DNA of 64,000 bases from Cyclobacteriaceae bacterium (GTDB lineage: Bacteria > Bacteroidota > Bacteroidia > Cytophagales > Cyclobacteriaceae): assembly GCA_022841475.1 (NCBI GenBank), contig JALHRJ010000001.1:1-64000 (forward strand), given 5' to 3'. Both the position numbers and the translations under genes were made by a program. The notes under the pieces are model-generated. The model was not told the DNA's origin and did not search any database. It was given only the letters and a program-made list of their open reading frames with translations. Below, one piece after another: positions 43,670 to 53,141 of this stretch. How positions within the stretch are numbered: the stretch's first letter is position 1; each line of letters starts with the position of its first letter.

Positions 43670-44470
43670 ATGAACAGAAAAAATGTTCTGAACTCTTCTA
43701 TCTCTACGGGATCGTATCAGGAATTTATTAACGAAATATTTTTTCTTGTCAACCATAAGATTCCGTCTTATGTATGCTTTGCCAATGTGCATATGGTGGT
43801 AGAGGGACATAAGGATCGGAATTTTCAACATGTAATAAACCATGCAAATATTGTTGCTCCTGACGGAAAACCCATTGCTTTATTCTTACGATATTTTTCC
43901 AAAATAAAGCAAGACCGGGTATGTGGCATGGATATCCTTCCTGATCTTCTCAAACAAGCTGAGTTAACTGGTAAATCAGTTTTCTTTTATGGTTCTACAA
44001 CAAGTCTTTTGACTAGGATTACTGAAAAAGTAAATCTAGAGTATCCTTCACTGAAGATAAGTGGTTCGTATTCGCCACCTTTTAAAAATCTCTCCGAAGA
44101 AGAGAACCGTATTGCGCTAAGTAAAATAAATGACACTTCACCTGATCTTGTATTTGTTGCTCTGGGGTGTCCTAAGCAAGAAAAATGGATGGCAACAAAC
44201 AAAAATAAAATCGGAGCGTGTCTTTTAGGTGTGGGCCAGGCATTTAATGTATATGCAGGCATGGAAAAACGACTGCCAGTTTGGATGCGCAATCTTTCAC
44301 TTGAGTGGATGTATCGTCTGTATCTCGAACCGAAGCGACTATGGAAAAGATACCTGGTTACTAACTCCTATTTCCTGTTGCTCACTTTCAATTCTATGAT
44401 CCATTCGTTGCTAACTCCCTTTACAAAGGTCAAATCCTCAGAAAGTATCTTACAAAATCCGAAGGCTTAA
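43670..44470 (+). CDS. WecG/TagA/CpsF-family glycosyltransferase
   Basis: A 266-residue GT26 enzyme. Conserved blocks: CFANVHMVVEG, IVAPDGKPIA, VCGMDILPDLL, VFFYGST, VALGCPKQEKWM, LGVGQAFNVYAG and PVWMRNLSLEWMYRLYLEP. These transfer ManNAcA, ManNAc or a similar sugar to lipid-linked acceptors in O-antigen, teichoic-acid or ECA synthesis. 12 bp after the initiating transferase, so probably adds the second sugar. Confidence 0.92.
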   Translation: MNRKNVLNSSISTGSYQEFINEIFFLVNHKIPSYVCFANVHMVVEGHKDRNFQHVINHANIVAPDGKPIALFLRYFSKIKQDRVCGMDILPDLLKQAELTGKSVFFYGSTTSLLTRITEKVNLEYPSLKISGSYSPPFKNLSEEENRIALSKINDTSPDLVFVALGCPKQEKWMATNKNKIGACLLGVGQAFNVYAGMEKRLPVWMRNLSLEWMYRLYLEPKRLWKRYLVTNSYFLLLTFNSMIHSLLTPFTKVKSSESILQNPKA

Positions 44471-44479
44471 TACCGGAAG

Positions 44480-46774
44480 TTGATGAAACTTATAATCGCA
44501 GCTTTATTAGTCCTGTTTAACATTAGCACATTACGCGCTACTAATTATTATCTATCCGATAAAGGAAATGATAGAAACACGGGCACAAGTAAGACAACAC
44601 CGTGGCAAAGTCTAGCAAACCTGGCAATGCAGGATTTAATCAAATCAGGTGACTCCATATTTTTTGAAAGAGGAAGCGTGTTTATTGGTACGTTGAGTGT
44701 TACCGAATCAAGTATCTATGTGGGAGCTTATGGCCTGGGAAAAAAACCAATTATTAAAGGCTCTATTAAAATTGTCAACTGGGAGCTCTTCAAAAATAAT
44801 ATCTGGAAAAGCTATTGTAAGGAATGTAGTAAAGAACCGGCTAATGTATTTATTGGAGGGAATCCTCAGCCGTTAGGCAGATATCCGAATCAGGGGTATT
44901 TTGCCATTTCCAACGTTGCTGCAAATCGACAATCGTTTACCGACAAAACCATATCCGCTACAGACTATTTCTGGAATCAATCTGAAGTAGTAGTAAGAAG
45001 TAGTCGATGGACGATTGATAAACTACCCGTGAACTCTTTTAGAAATAACACATTCACATATTCGCAACCACCTTCTTATCCACTTGAAAAGGGATTTGGA
45101 TATTTCATTCAAAAGCACTTAGCTACACTGGACCAATCAGGTGAGTGGTTTTTTAATTCTGATACCAAAGAATTATTCTTATATATGGATGAAGGGTTAA
45201 GGCCCGGAAATAACATTGAAATCAGCTTCTACGAATTGGGACTCGAAATAGTAACTACCCATGATGTAACGATTGACGGTTTAGCCTTTATGAATCACCA
45301 ATCAGGTTGCCTTGTAAAAAATAGTCTAAATATCATAGTAAGGAATATTGAACAATTCAACTCGGGCAAAAATGGTTTCGAAATTATCGATTGTGAAAAT
45401 CCAGTTGTAGAAAATAGTTTGATTGCTGATTCAAATAATAACGGGGTAGAGTGGCTCAACAATTCCGGTGGGACTTTCATCTGCAATGAAATCCTTCGTA
45501 CTGGTCTTATACCCGGACAAGGTGCAAACGGAAATGGCAGTTATATCGCGTTGAATATTACTGCTAATAAAATCTCAATAGATACCACCCTGTTTCAATC
45601 TAACAAAATAGACAGTACTGGCTACTCAGGAATAGATTTTCGAACGGGCCATACATTTATTAAAAATAACCACATCAGTAATTTCTGTTTAACGAAAGAT
45701 GACGGAGGCGGTATATATACCTGGGAAAACAACCAGCTGGGCAAGCTCATTGAAGGTAACCATATTTCCAACGGTCGCGGGTCAGGGGAAGGAATTCTTA
45801 ATTTTAATCAACGTTTTGCCAGTGGTATTTATATTGATGATCGCTCTAGTAACGTGGACATCTACAACAATACAATATCGCACTGCGCTACGGCCGGAAT
45901 TTACCTTCACAATGCGCGTATGATATCTGTAAGAGAAAATAACATATCAGCCAATGGATTTACTGTATCAAATAAAGAAAAAGCACAATTATATATAAGG
46001 CTTGATAAACACGGGAAATATGGTGAAAAGAAAGAATTGGAATTGACCGTATCGAATAATAATTTGATTGCCTTACATGAAAACTCCCACTGTATATATT
46101 TAAGTGCTGACGAAAACCAGGATTTAGAACAACTTGGCACATTCTCTAAAAATCAATTCAGTGGTCACATACTTAATCAAGCTATTGCAAAATCATATCA
46201 TAAGACCGACCCGTGTTTAGCGCCAGAAATATATACACTTGACCAGTGGCAACGAATTTCAATGCTAGAAAAAGGCTCAACATTCACTATTACACATAAC
46301 ACAGCATATAACAATGCTAGTAAAAACCTTATCAGCAATAGTAGTATGACTAAGGATGTTAGCGGTTGGATCATATGGCCAGAAAAGCAAAGACTTAAAC
46401 AAGACAGGATAACTTCTGCGGAGAACCCATCCCTTAACGTGATCATTGATTCTTTGAATACCGAGGCACTTGTCTATCATGGAGGATTTTCAGTAGGCAA
46501 AGAAAAGCTATATAGGCTATCCTTTACTGCCTGGAGCCATGTACCTATGTTACTGGAGTTCGTTCCGCTTATGGCTAATTCTCCCTGGCGAGCTTTGAGT
46601 GATTACATTTGTTTTCCTGTGAGTTCAAAAAGGCAATCATTTATCTATTATTTCCAGACAAATGAAAATAGTGTAAAAGCCAGAGTAAATTTCAAAAGCG
46701 ATCAAAGTTTTTGGATCGATGATGTATCGCTTTATGAAATAATCGAGAAAAATAAATCAGACTTACCACTATAA
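44480..46774 (+). CDS. Exported right-handed parallel beta-helix protein
   Basis: A 764-residue protein with a signal peptide (MMKLIIAALLVLFNISTLRA). The body, about 60-560, contains pectin-lyase-like beta-helix repeats (DVTIDGLAFMNHQ, FEIIDCENPVVENSLI, VDIYNNTISHC). The C-terminal 170 residues form a separate beta-sandwich ending FWIDDVSLYEI, similar to carbohydrate-binding modules of the CBM4/9 type. It is 9 bp after the WecG-type gene. A role in modification or release of the polysaccharide (lyase or epimerase) is plausible; catalytic residues cannot be assigned. Confidence 0.83.
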   Translation: MMKLIIAALLVLFNISTLRATNYYLSDKGNDRNTGTSKTTPWQSLANLAMQDLIKSGDSIFFERGSVFIGTLSVTESSIYVGAYGLGKKPIIKGSIKIVNWELFKNNIWKSYCKECSKEPANVFIGGNPQPLGRYPNQGYFAISNVAANRQSFTDKTISATDYFWNQSEVVVRSSRWTIDKLPVNSFRNNTFTYSQPPSYPLEKGFGYFIQKHLATLDQSGEWFFNSDTKELFLYMDEGLRPGNNIEISFYELGLEIVTTHDVTIDGLAFMNHQSGCLVKNSLNIIVRNIEQFNSGKNGFEIIDCENPVVENSLIADSNNNGVEWLNNSGGTFICNEILRTGLIPGQGANGNGSYIALNITANKISIDTTLFQSNKIDSTGYSGIDFRTGHTFIKNNHISNFCLTKDDGGGIYTWENNQLGKLIEGNHISNGRGSGEGILNFNQRFASGIYIDDRSSNVDIYNNTISHCATAGIYLHNARMISVRENNISANGFTVSNKEKAQLYIRLDKHGKYGEKKELELTVSNNNLIALHENSHCIYLSADENQDLEQLGTFSKNQFSGHILNQAIAKSYHKTDPCLAPEIYTLDQWQRISMLEKGSTFTITHNTAYNNASKNLISNSSMTKDVSGWIIWPEKQRLKQDRITSAENPSLNVIIDSLNTEALVYHGGFSVGKEKLYRLSFTAWSHVPMLLEFVPLMANSPWRALSDYICFPVSSKRQSFIYYFQTNENSVKARVNFKSDQSFWIDDVSLYEIIEKNKSDLPL

Positions 46775-46782
46775 TTGCCAGA

Positions 46783-47997
46783 TTATACCGGAACTAAATC
46801 CTGATCAATTCTGCTGTGAGATGGGTATTTATTTCGCTCAATAGTTTTATCATATATATCCGTTAATTGAGAGTAATTCGTTGACGGTGTATAGTATTTT
46901 AGATAATAGTCTCTTGCATTCATAGAAATACTCCTTCGAAAAGATTCAGATTTAGTTATCTCCATAATCTTTAATATCAAATCTTTTTCATTCCCCGATT
47001 CAAAAAGTAAACCATTTACTTTGTCAACAAATATTTCACTCATCGCCCCGAGATCAGAAGCAATAATAGGCGTACCGGTTGAAAATGCCTCTGCAATAGT
47101 AACCGGAAAACCCTCATACCAGGTTGATGGAAAAATCAAGGCTGTACATCGTTTGAGATAGTCGATCACTATTTCTTTTGGTTGAAATCCAACAAAAGAA
47201 ATGGATGGATTTTGAAGTGCATAATATTCTACCACAGATTTTAGTGGACCATCGCCCACTATTATAAGTTTAAAATGATACATACTAGCAGCATTCAGCA
47301 ACGTGCTAATACCTTTCTCCTCTGTAAGCCTGCCTATAAAAAGAAAATAATCTTCACGTACCTGTTGGCCAATACCTAAATCCTCTACAAAATTAGGTTT
47401 CACAAATAGCTTGTCCGGAGGCAGCGCAATTGCAGCATTCATAAACTTTTCTCTTGCGAATTGAGTAAGCGCGATATAAGCTCCAACTTTATACTTCCAG
47501 GTACCCAACCAGTGATGGAAAGCAGTCATACATACGACCCCAGCAGTTTGCCATTTGGAGTTTCTATAAACTCCCTTCCATATCGCATTCCAGGGAATGA
47601 TAGAATGTATACTGGTTTCATTTATCTGGCCGTTATAGAAAAGTGTAGCGCTTGGGCAAATAAGCCGGTAGTTATGTAGCGTTAAAACAATCGGAATATG
47701 TAATTGATTTGCCACAAGAAATACAGAAGGGGACACAATAGGAAGAAAGTTGTGTACATGAATTATATCGGGATCAAACTCAAGTATTTTTCTTTTAATT
47801 AATCTGGCACTATCTGGATTGTAAATGGTTTTCAGGCCCGACATAATTTTTTTAAAGGGCGTATTGATTGTTGCGTTCTCATAAACAAGTTGCTCCACCA
47901 TGTGTCCATGTTGAACAAGCAACTCGCTCTCCGATTTAAAAACTGAATCTTCGCCACCAGCCTGCTTATATTTATTATGAATTACCAGAATTCTCAT
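46783..47997 (-). CDS. Glycosyltransferase family 4
   Basis: A 404-residue GT-B enzyme. N-terminal MRILVIHNKYKQAGGEDSV with the glycine turn, central HVHNFLPIVSP, and the C-terminal donor site with FIGRLTEEKG and the EGFPVTIAEAFSTGTPII motif (E-x7-E). It starts 5 bp after the stop of the small methyltransferase-like gene (48003-48833) on the minus strand. Confidence 0.92.
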   Translation of the reverse strand: MRILVIHNKYKQAGGEDSVFKSESELLVQHGHMVEQLVYENATINTPFKKIMSGLKTIYNPDSARLIKRKILEFDPDIIHVHNFLPIVSPSVFLVANQLHIPIVLTLHNYRLICPSATLFYNGQINETSIHSIIPWNAIWKGVYRNSKWQTAGVVCMTAFHHWLGTWKYKVGAYIALTQFAREKFMNAAIALPPDKLFVKPNFVEDLGIGQQVREDYFLFIGRLTEEKGISTLLNAASMYHFKLIIVGDGPLKSVVEYYALQNPSISFVGFQPKEIVIDYLKRCTALIFPSTWYEGFPVTIAEAFSTGTPIIASDLGAMSEIFVDKVNGLLFESGNEKDLILKIMEITKSESFRRSISMNARDYYLKYYTPSTNYSQLTDIYDKTIERNKYPSHSRIDQDLVPV

Positions 47998-48002
47998 AAA
48001 TT

Positions 48003-48833
48003 CTACAAAGACCTCAATTGATGCTGATCGAATTGTCTTGTCAGATTTCTGTCTATCAATTTGTCTTGAAATTTGATATAGGCATTCAACTCAGATATTC
48101 CTTTGTCTCTTTCACTACCTCTGAGCAAGCGCACACTATTGGCTATAGTGAGTTTATGATTTTCCTTGTGCTTTGCATAAACCCGAAGTGAACCCGGAGG
48201 GAAACATTCAATCACATCATAACTAATCAAGCTGTGATACTTAAGTATTTTTTCAAATGTTGTGAATGAATAATAGGGAAACATGTTACCTATAACGACT
48301 CCACTTTCTTCAGCCATCCATGGCAATAAATAAAGGAACTCAAAGGTGACAGAACCCTCCGGCTTCAGAAATAATTTTATGGCCGAGATGAAATCATTGA
48401 TATCAGTTGCATATGTCAGCGCATCATGACACATTAAGAAATCAGCTTTCCCATATACATCCATAAGCGTATGTAAATTTCTATTTCCGAATATCGGGTA
48501 CCCATTTACCCTGGGATCAGCAAACTCTGCTACAAGTCGTGCATTCTCATTTTCAAACTTTTTAAATATTCGATGTGTATACTTTTGAAGTTCTAATAAC
48601 CTGGCTGAAGAAAATGAAGAAAGATAAAAACTTTCGATCTCCGATAGTTTTACATCCACCACTGACTGCACCAGAAAACAATGGGAACATACGTAGGTTG
48701 GAATTAAAACAAACGATCCACCCATTTCCATTTCACTGCGGTTCTGATAGAATTCAATATCCGCAAAGGAATATTCCAGTTCTGCACCACAAAATTTGCA
48801 TTTGTTCTTATCAACGTCTTTTTCGTTATTCAT
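48003..48833 (-). CDS. Zn-ribbon methyltransferase-like protein, likely degenerate
   Basis: A 276-residue protein. N-terminal zinc site C12xxC15...C49xxC52 resembles the zinc-binding domain of C-methyltransferases in deoxysugar pathways (Methyltransf_13). The following region should hold a SAM-binding fold, but the glycine-rich motif I is not present; instead LVAEFADPRVNGYPIFGNRN is found, and the C-terminal domain of full-length proteins (about 400 residues) is missing. FLKPEGSVTFEF and HDALTYATDINDFI are the surviving methyltransferase-like parts. It may be inactive or do something different; upstream of a GT4 gene. Confidence 0.65.
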   Translation of the reverse strand: MNNEKDVDKNKCKFCGAELEYSFADIEFYQNRSEMEMGGSFVLIPTYVCSHCFLVQSVVDVKLSEIESFYLSSFSSARLLELQKYTHRIFKKFENENARLVAEFADPRVNGYPIFGNRNLHTLMDVYGKADFLMCHDALTYATDINDFISAIKLFLKPEGSVTFEFLYLLPWMAEESGVVIGNMFPYYSFTTFEKILKYHSLISYDVIECFPPGSLRVYAKHKENHKLTIANSVRLLRGSERDKGISELNAYIKFQDKLIDRNLTRQFDQHQLRSL

Positions 48834-49305
48834 AAATAGTCACTTCGACAATTTCAATTTTTTTGAACTCTTTTTACTTTAAATAAGTTCTGGCAGGCAT
48901 TGCATGGTGATTTAGATATTGCATATTGCGAACCACCAATCAAGATACTACGCTTAATCCTGACATTTAGCGATTAGAATCTTTCAGAATGATGATCTTC
49001 GTCATCAATCCATAAAACATTAATCGCTAAAACCACCGCTTGAACGACTCTCAACGGGAATTACCGAAGGATGCTTTTACCCGTATTGTGAAAATTGCAC
49101 CATTGCAACGCAGTTAGGAAGGTAATACTTTGAAGTAACAGATGTTCGGGATCAGTGGGGAGGCTTAAATGGGACAGCGCTCATTTAAGAATAGAAAGTA
49201 GAAACACCCTTGTAGATCTAAGTAGTCACATAATGTCCTTGGAAAAAAAATCATTTTCCGGGTCGGGGAAGAATTACGTCCAAAAAAATAGCTGCCCATT
49301 ATACG
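48834..49305. other. Intergenic region with nested inverted repeats
   Basis: 472 bp between divergent genes without a supported ORF. It holds the nested inverted repeat 48966-49031 and presumably both promoters. Nothing else was recognised. Confidence 0.5.
48966..49031. repeat. Nested inverted repeat
   Basis: An outer 11-bp inverted repeat TTTAGCGATTA (48966-48976) / TAATCGCTAAA (49021-49031) encloses a 6-bp hairpin TGATGA/TCATCA (48990-48995 and 49002-49007, six-base loop). Both are perfect. The 66-bp structure lies about 275 bp upstream of the beta-helix lipoprotein gene. Confidence 0.6.
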
Positions 49306-51396
49306 ATGAATAAAGCCTTAATATGCATTGCCGCTATGCTATTGCTTTTACAAGGATGCGATAGTGAATTAATAACGCCAGAGCCCAACCAACAAATGGT
49401 TGCAAATCAATCTCAGTCGCTGAGTTCCAATCTGGTAGCAGCAAATACAAAATTTGTTAGTACTGCCGGAAATGACGCTGCAGATGGAACCCTGGAAAGA
49501 CCCTGGAAGAGCTTACGGTATGCCGTAACTAAAGTCCCCGCCAATCAGGGTTACACCATTCAACTTTCCACTGGAACTTTTATTGAGTCTGGCCTCATCG
49601 AAATTCCCCCCGGTGTAAATATCGTAGGTGCTGGTATCGATAAGACAATTCTTAAAAGTGCAGGTTCCTTTCACTATTACCCTTCTTCACCAGGATATGC
49701 TTTGGATAAGTATCTCCTGCGAATGAACGGAAGCAGCCCGATGAATGGCAATCAAGCCCTAAGGGGATTTACTGTTGACGGTGACTCCAAAAAATTGCAT
49801 GGTGGTATTTATATCCGCTATCGCAATACTGTTACCATTGAAAATGTGAAAGTTCAGAATACAAACTTCAATGGCATCTGGCTATGGGATGTAAAAGATT
49901 CAAAAATCAAAAATTCGCAAATCATCAACAGCTCGTGGGGAAATACATCGTACTGCTCAGGCGCGTTGAATCTGGGTAATCTGGAGCGGGTAGAGATCGA
50001 TCAACTTACCGTGGATGAAAACAAAGGCTATGGAATAAAAGCCATAGGACCGAGTGGGAATAATAATATTAAGAATTTAAAGATACATGATAGCCGCATT
50101 TCAGTTCATCCCTATGGGTTATGGAAATCTGGTGGCGCCCCGAACATAGCCATCGAATTATGGCAGGTTAATCTCGTGGGTTCCGAAATCTATAACACGT
50201 ATGTCGACAATACGATCTCTCTCGTGAATAGTAATGCGACTCCATCCACAGGTATACAAACAATCCGTGTCCATCACAACATAATAGATCTGGAAACGCG
50301 CGCCAAAGGTGCCGGATATGGTATAGAACTAACCATTCATGATGCCGAAATAGATCACAACTATTTTATAAAAGGAACCAATGGGATTGCCAATTGGGAT
50401 CATGCTATGAAAAACTGGAACATTCATCATAACACCTTTTATGCACTACAAGGAACATATCCTGGTGAAATAGTACGTTCGCAAAAGAATGGTTTACACA
50501 ACGTTAAGTTGTACAATAATACTATTGAGTTTGCCGGCACCAAAACAATGAATGTAGTTGGACTTTATGGTGGCAGTAGTGATAACATTGACATCAAGAA
50601 TAATCTCGTTATTAATAGCAACACGGGTTATAGTTATTATCCGAACAAACTAATTCATCTGGAAAATGGAGCCAAGGTAAGTACGCTTACGGTGAAGAAT
50701 AATTTATTTTCCGGATTACCTTTTGGAAGTGTGGCGGGTAGTTACTCTTCGAATTTAACGTCCGATCCACAAATCGCTAAAACAGGTAATCGCCCTGATG
50801 CCTATTATCAACCCAAAGCAGGAAGTCCACTGATTAATGCAGGGCTTAATGTTAACTTTCCCTTCGTGGGCTCAGCACCTGATATTGGTGCCTTTGAAAC
50901 TGGTGCAACAACTACCTCATCTCCAATATCAACTCCAGTAGTTAATACACCATCTGGCTCAGTTGTTCAACTATATTTAGATTCATCCGATGCCTTTCTT
51001 GGTGGAAAAGTAACCACAGGCTACGATGCGGTCGCTAAAAATGGTAATTATTTTTATGTGCCATCGGGCAACGGCAGAAATTATATGATACCCCCGCCAG
51101 GCACTGCTACTTTTAAATTCCAGCTTCCGACAACAGACGATTATGTTATTTGGGCAAAAGTGAAATCACCATCTACTTCCGATCAAGGCTATCATGTTTA
51201 TGATGGAAAAGGCAAATGGATTAAATGGCTTGCCGGTGTTCAAACTTCATGGACCTGGGTAAAAGTAACCGAGGGTAACACGCCTGCCATGTTTGATTTT
51301 GAACAAGGAGCCAATGAATTTAAAATGGCATGGTATGATGATAATGTTAAGGTTGATCAGGTATTGATAACAAATGACCTATTGTTTAATCCTTAA
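49306..51396 (+). CDS. Parallel beta-helix lipoprotein with C-terminal sugar-binding-like domain
   Basis: A 696-residue lipoprotein (lipobox Cys18, LLQGC). Residues about 50-530 form a right-handed beta-helix (opening KFVSTAGNDAADGT, repeats such as NTVTIENVKVQNTNFNGIWLW), ending with SPLINAGLNVNFPFVGSAPDIGAFE, which often closes such domains. After a Thr/Ser/Pro linker a C-terminal domain (about 560-696) resembles a carbohydrate-binding module (YLDSSDAFLGG, YVIWAKVKSPS, DNVKVDQVLIT). Probably acts on or binds the exported polysaccharide. Monocistronic, with a strong terminator 60 bp downstream. Confidence 0.83.
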   Translation: MNKALICIAAMLLLLQGCDSELITPEPNQQMVANQSQSLSSNLVAANTKFVSTAGNDAADGTLERPWKSLRYAVTKVPANQGYTIQLSTGTFIESGLIEIPPGVNIVGAGIDKTILKSAGSFHYYPSSPGYALDKYLLRMNGSSPMNGNQALRGFTVDGDSKKLHGGIYIRYRNTVTIENVKVQNTNFNGIWLWDVKDSKIKNSQIINSSWGNTSYCSGALNLGNLERVEIDQLTVDENKGYGIKAIGPSGNNNIKNLKIHDSRISVHPYGLWKSGGAPNIAIELWQVNLVGSEIYNTYVDNTISLVNSNATPSTGIQTIRVHHNIIDLETRAKGAGYGIELTIHDAEIDHNYFIKGTNGIANWDHAMKNWNIHHNTFYALQGTYPGEIVRSQKNGLHNVKLYNNTIEFAGTKTMNVVGLYGGSSDNIDIKNNLVINSNTGYSYYPNKLIHLENGAKVSTLTVKNNLFSGLPFGSVAGSYSSNLTSDPQIAKTGNRPDAYYQPKAGSPLINAGLNVNFPFVGSAPDIGAFETGATTTSSPISTPVVNTPSGSVVQLYLDSSDAFLGGKVTTGYDAVAKNGNYFYVPSGNGRNYMIPPPGTATFKFQLPTTDDYVIWAKVKSPSTSDQGYHVYDGKGKWIKWLAGVQTSWTWVKVTEGNTPAMFDFEQGANEFKMAWYDDNVKVDQVLITNDLLFNP

Positions 51397-51453
51397 TCAA
51401 AGTCGTTTTGTGCCAGTAGATTAAATTCGATTTATAACCAGTTTATTGTAATG

Positions 51454-51493
51454 AAAGAAATCCCTGATTAAATTTTTAATCAGGGATTTCTTT
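51454..51493. terminator. Bidirectional Rho-independent terminator
   Basis: A 17-bp perfect stem (left arm 51454-51470, right arm 51477-51493, core AAATCCCTGATTA) with a six-base loop between convergent genes. T-rich tails occur on both strands (ttcttctca on plus, ttacaat on minus). Confidence 0.9.
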
Positions 51494-51528
51494 CTTCTCA
51501 AAATCGTTTCATCTATATGAGCTGCTAA

Positions 51529-52797
51529 TCAAGGCTTTTCAGCAGTGTATAAGGTTGCCACTTCCGTTTCGGTAAGTGCTACTTTGAAAATTCTCACATC
51601 GTCCATAAGTCCTTTATAATGATACGTATAAATTTCGGCTGGATTAGCCCAATCATGTAAAACCACACGGTTCTGGCTAGCTTGAATAAATCCAAGTGCT
51701 AATTTATTTCCACCATCCATATTTCCTGCAAATTTTACTCCTGTTACGTTTCTCCTCGCATCATCTATTGGCCAAAGATCAAAATCACTTTGTTTTACCA
51801 TTTCACCATTGAGATACATAGTAGATAATTTAGAAGCAGCATCATACGTACAAACAACGTGTGCCCATTTATCCTTAAAGTAGGTAGACCCAACACCACC
51901 GCCATGTGGCTGCACATCTTTATGAAAAGTCCAACCTTGATATCCGCCATTACTCATCATAGCACCTGTACCTGAAAACAAGTTGTCTTCGGCATCGGAG
52001 GGACTCGTGCCCTGATCAAATTGAGTAGCAAATTTAATCCATGACCAATCACTGGCGAGTTCCATGTGAAAACCCTTCCAAGCACCCAGCCCTAGAACAA
52101 AATGTCCATTTCTGGCTGCGTCTGCTTTAATCCATGCACTAAGTGTCATACTATTATGTGCCATGTATTGCTCACCATCAGGAATTTCGACAATCGTGGT
52201 TGTTCCGTTAAACTCCCCTGCTAATCCTTCATAGCCGAACCGATCTACATTAAACGTTAGATCTCGAACGTCTGCCACAAGGGGTGTATGATCACCGGCT
52301 TCGTCATTCATATTCCCTGAGAACGAAAAATAAGAAAGTTGATTAACGGATTGAGGTGGCACTACATTAGTTCTTCCATACGTTTTAAAATTATAGTCTG
52401 CTACAGCGGCAGGCGCTCCATCCGTAGCTTTCAGTGAAGATCCAATAGATATTGTATGGTTAGTTCCATTCATCATCAAATTGGTAGGCGTTATTGTAAC
52501 ATCAGTTCCTACCGTTGTTAATGTGCTTGGCACTCCCACTCCATCCATTTTGATTGCAATCGAATTTAAATCTACTGTCGATACATCCACCTCTTTATCA
52601 AAGGTTATAATAACCGATGAATTTACGGGAATGTCTGTTTTCACAGAGGCTCCATAAAGAGGCACCCCCAAATTCGTTGCTACACTTACTACTGTTAAAG
52701 GCCGTGGGTCCGCTTCTTTATCCTCACAGGCTTGTTGAAGCACCGTAACCATTGCGGTTACGAGCACAACTTTTAAAATTGTTGCAATTTTTTTCAT
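51529..52797 (-). CDS. LamG-domain lipoprotein with Ig-like domain
   Basis: A 422-residue lipoprotein (lipobox Cys24, LQQAC). Residues about 35-135 form a bacterial Ig-like domain (SVIITFDKEVDVSTVDLNSI), and about 150-420 a LamG/concanavalin-type beta-sandwich (FSFSGNMNDEAGD, MTLSAWIKAD, KWAHVVCTYDAASKLSTMYLNGE, GLMDDVRIFKVALTETEV). Such domains bind glycans at the cell surface. It converges with the beta-helix lipoprotein gene and has the 23-nt-spaced repeats about 180 bp upstream. Confidence 0.85.
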   Translation of the reverse strand: MKKIATILKVVLVTAMVTVLQQACEDKEADPRPLTVVSVATNLGVPLYGASVKTDIPVNSSVIITFDKEVDVSTVDLNSIAIKMDGVGVPSTLTTVGTDVTITPTNLMMNGTNHTISIGSSLKATDGAPAAVADYNFKTYGRTNVVPPQSVNQLSYFSFSGNMNDEAGDHTPLVADVRDLTFNVDRFGYEGLAGEFNGTTTIVEIPDGEQYMAHNSMTLSAWIKADAARNGHFVLGLGAWKGFHMELASDWSWIKFATQFDQGTSPSDAEDNLFSGTGAMMSNGGYQGWTFHKDVQPHGGGVGSTYFKDKWAHVVCTYDAASKLSTMYLNGEMVKQSDFDLWPIDDARRNVTGVKFAGNMDGGNKLALGFIQASQNRVVLHDWANPAEIYTYHYKGLMDDVRIFKVALTETEVATLYTAEKP

Positions 52798-53141
52798 GTT
52801 TTCTTGTTTTGGTTAATATTCACTTCTCTTCATCCCTATCAATCTACCACTTATGAAACCAAGACTTTAACTACCAACGAAGGCTATAGATGAGTTGCTT
52901 ATTATGTGTACAATTTTGTGCCATATTTATTTTCTTTATGTAAATGAATTTTTGAAAGCATTTTAATACAGCATAAATAGATTGTGGAGATTGCGTGGTC
53001 TAGATTGTGGAATTTAATACTCGTTGGAAATTACTTTATAGTGGTTGCAGAAGATTTCAAAATGTAATTTGATAAACAATAGGTAATGGAATTTTACTGC
53101 GCGAACAGCGCATCTATCTCAGGATGAATTTCCATTTAAGT
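52798..53141. other. Intergenic region upstream of the LamG gene
   Basis: 344 bp without a supported gene. It contains the direct repeat pair at 52978-53011 and a short GCGC-containing hairpin-like stretch near 53098-53112. Presumably carries the LamG promoter on the minus strand. Confidence 0.45.
52978..53011. repeat. Pair of 11-bp direct repeats 23 bp apart
   Basis: TAGATTGTGGA occurs at 52978-52988 and 53001-53011, identical, starting 23 bp apart, about 180-210 bp upstream of the LamG start. The spacing equals that of the rfbF-upstream repeats, although the sequence is different. Candidate operator. Confidence 0.45.
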
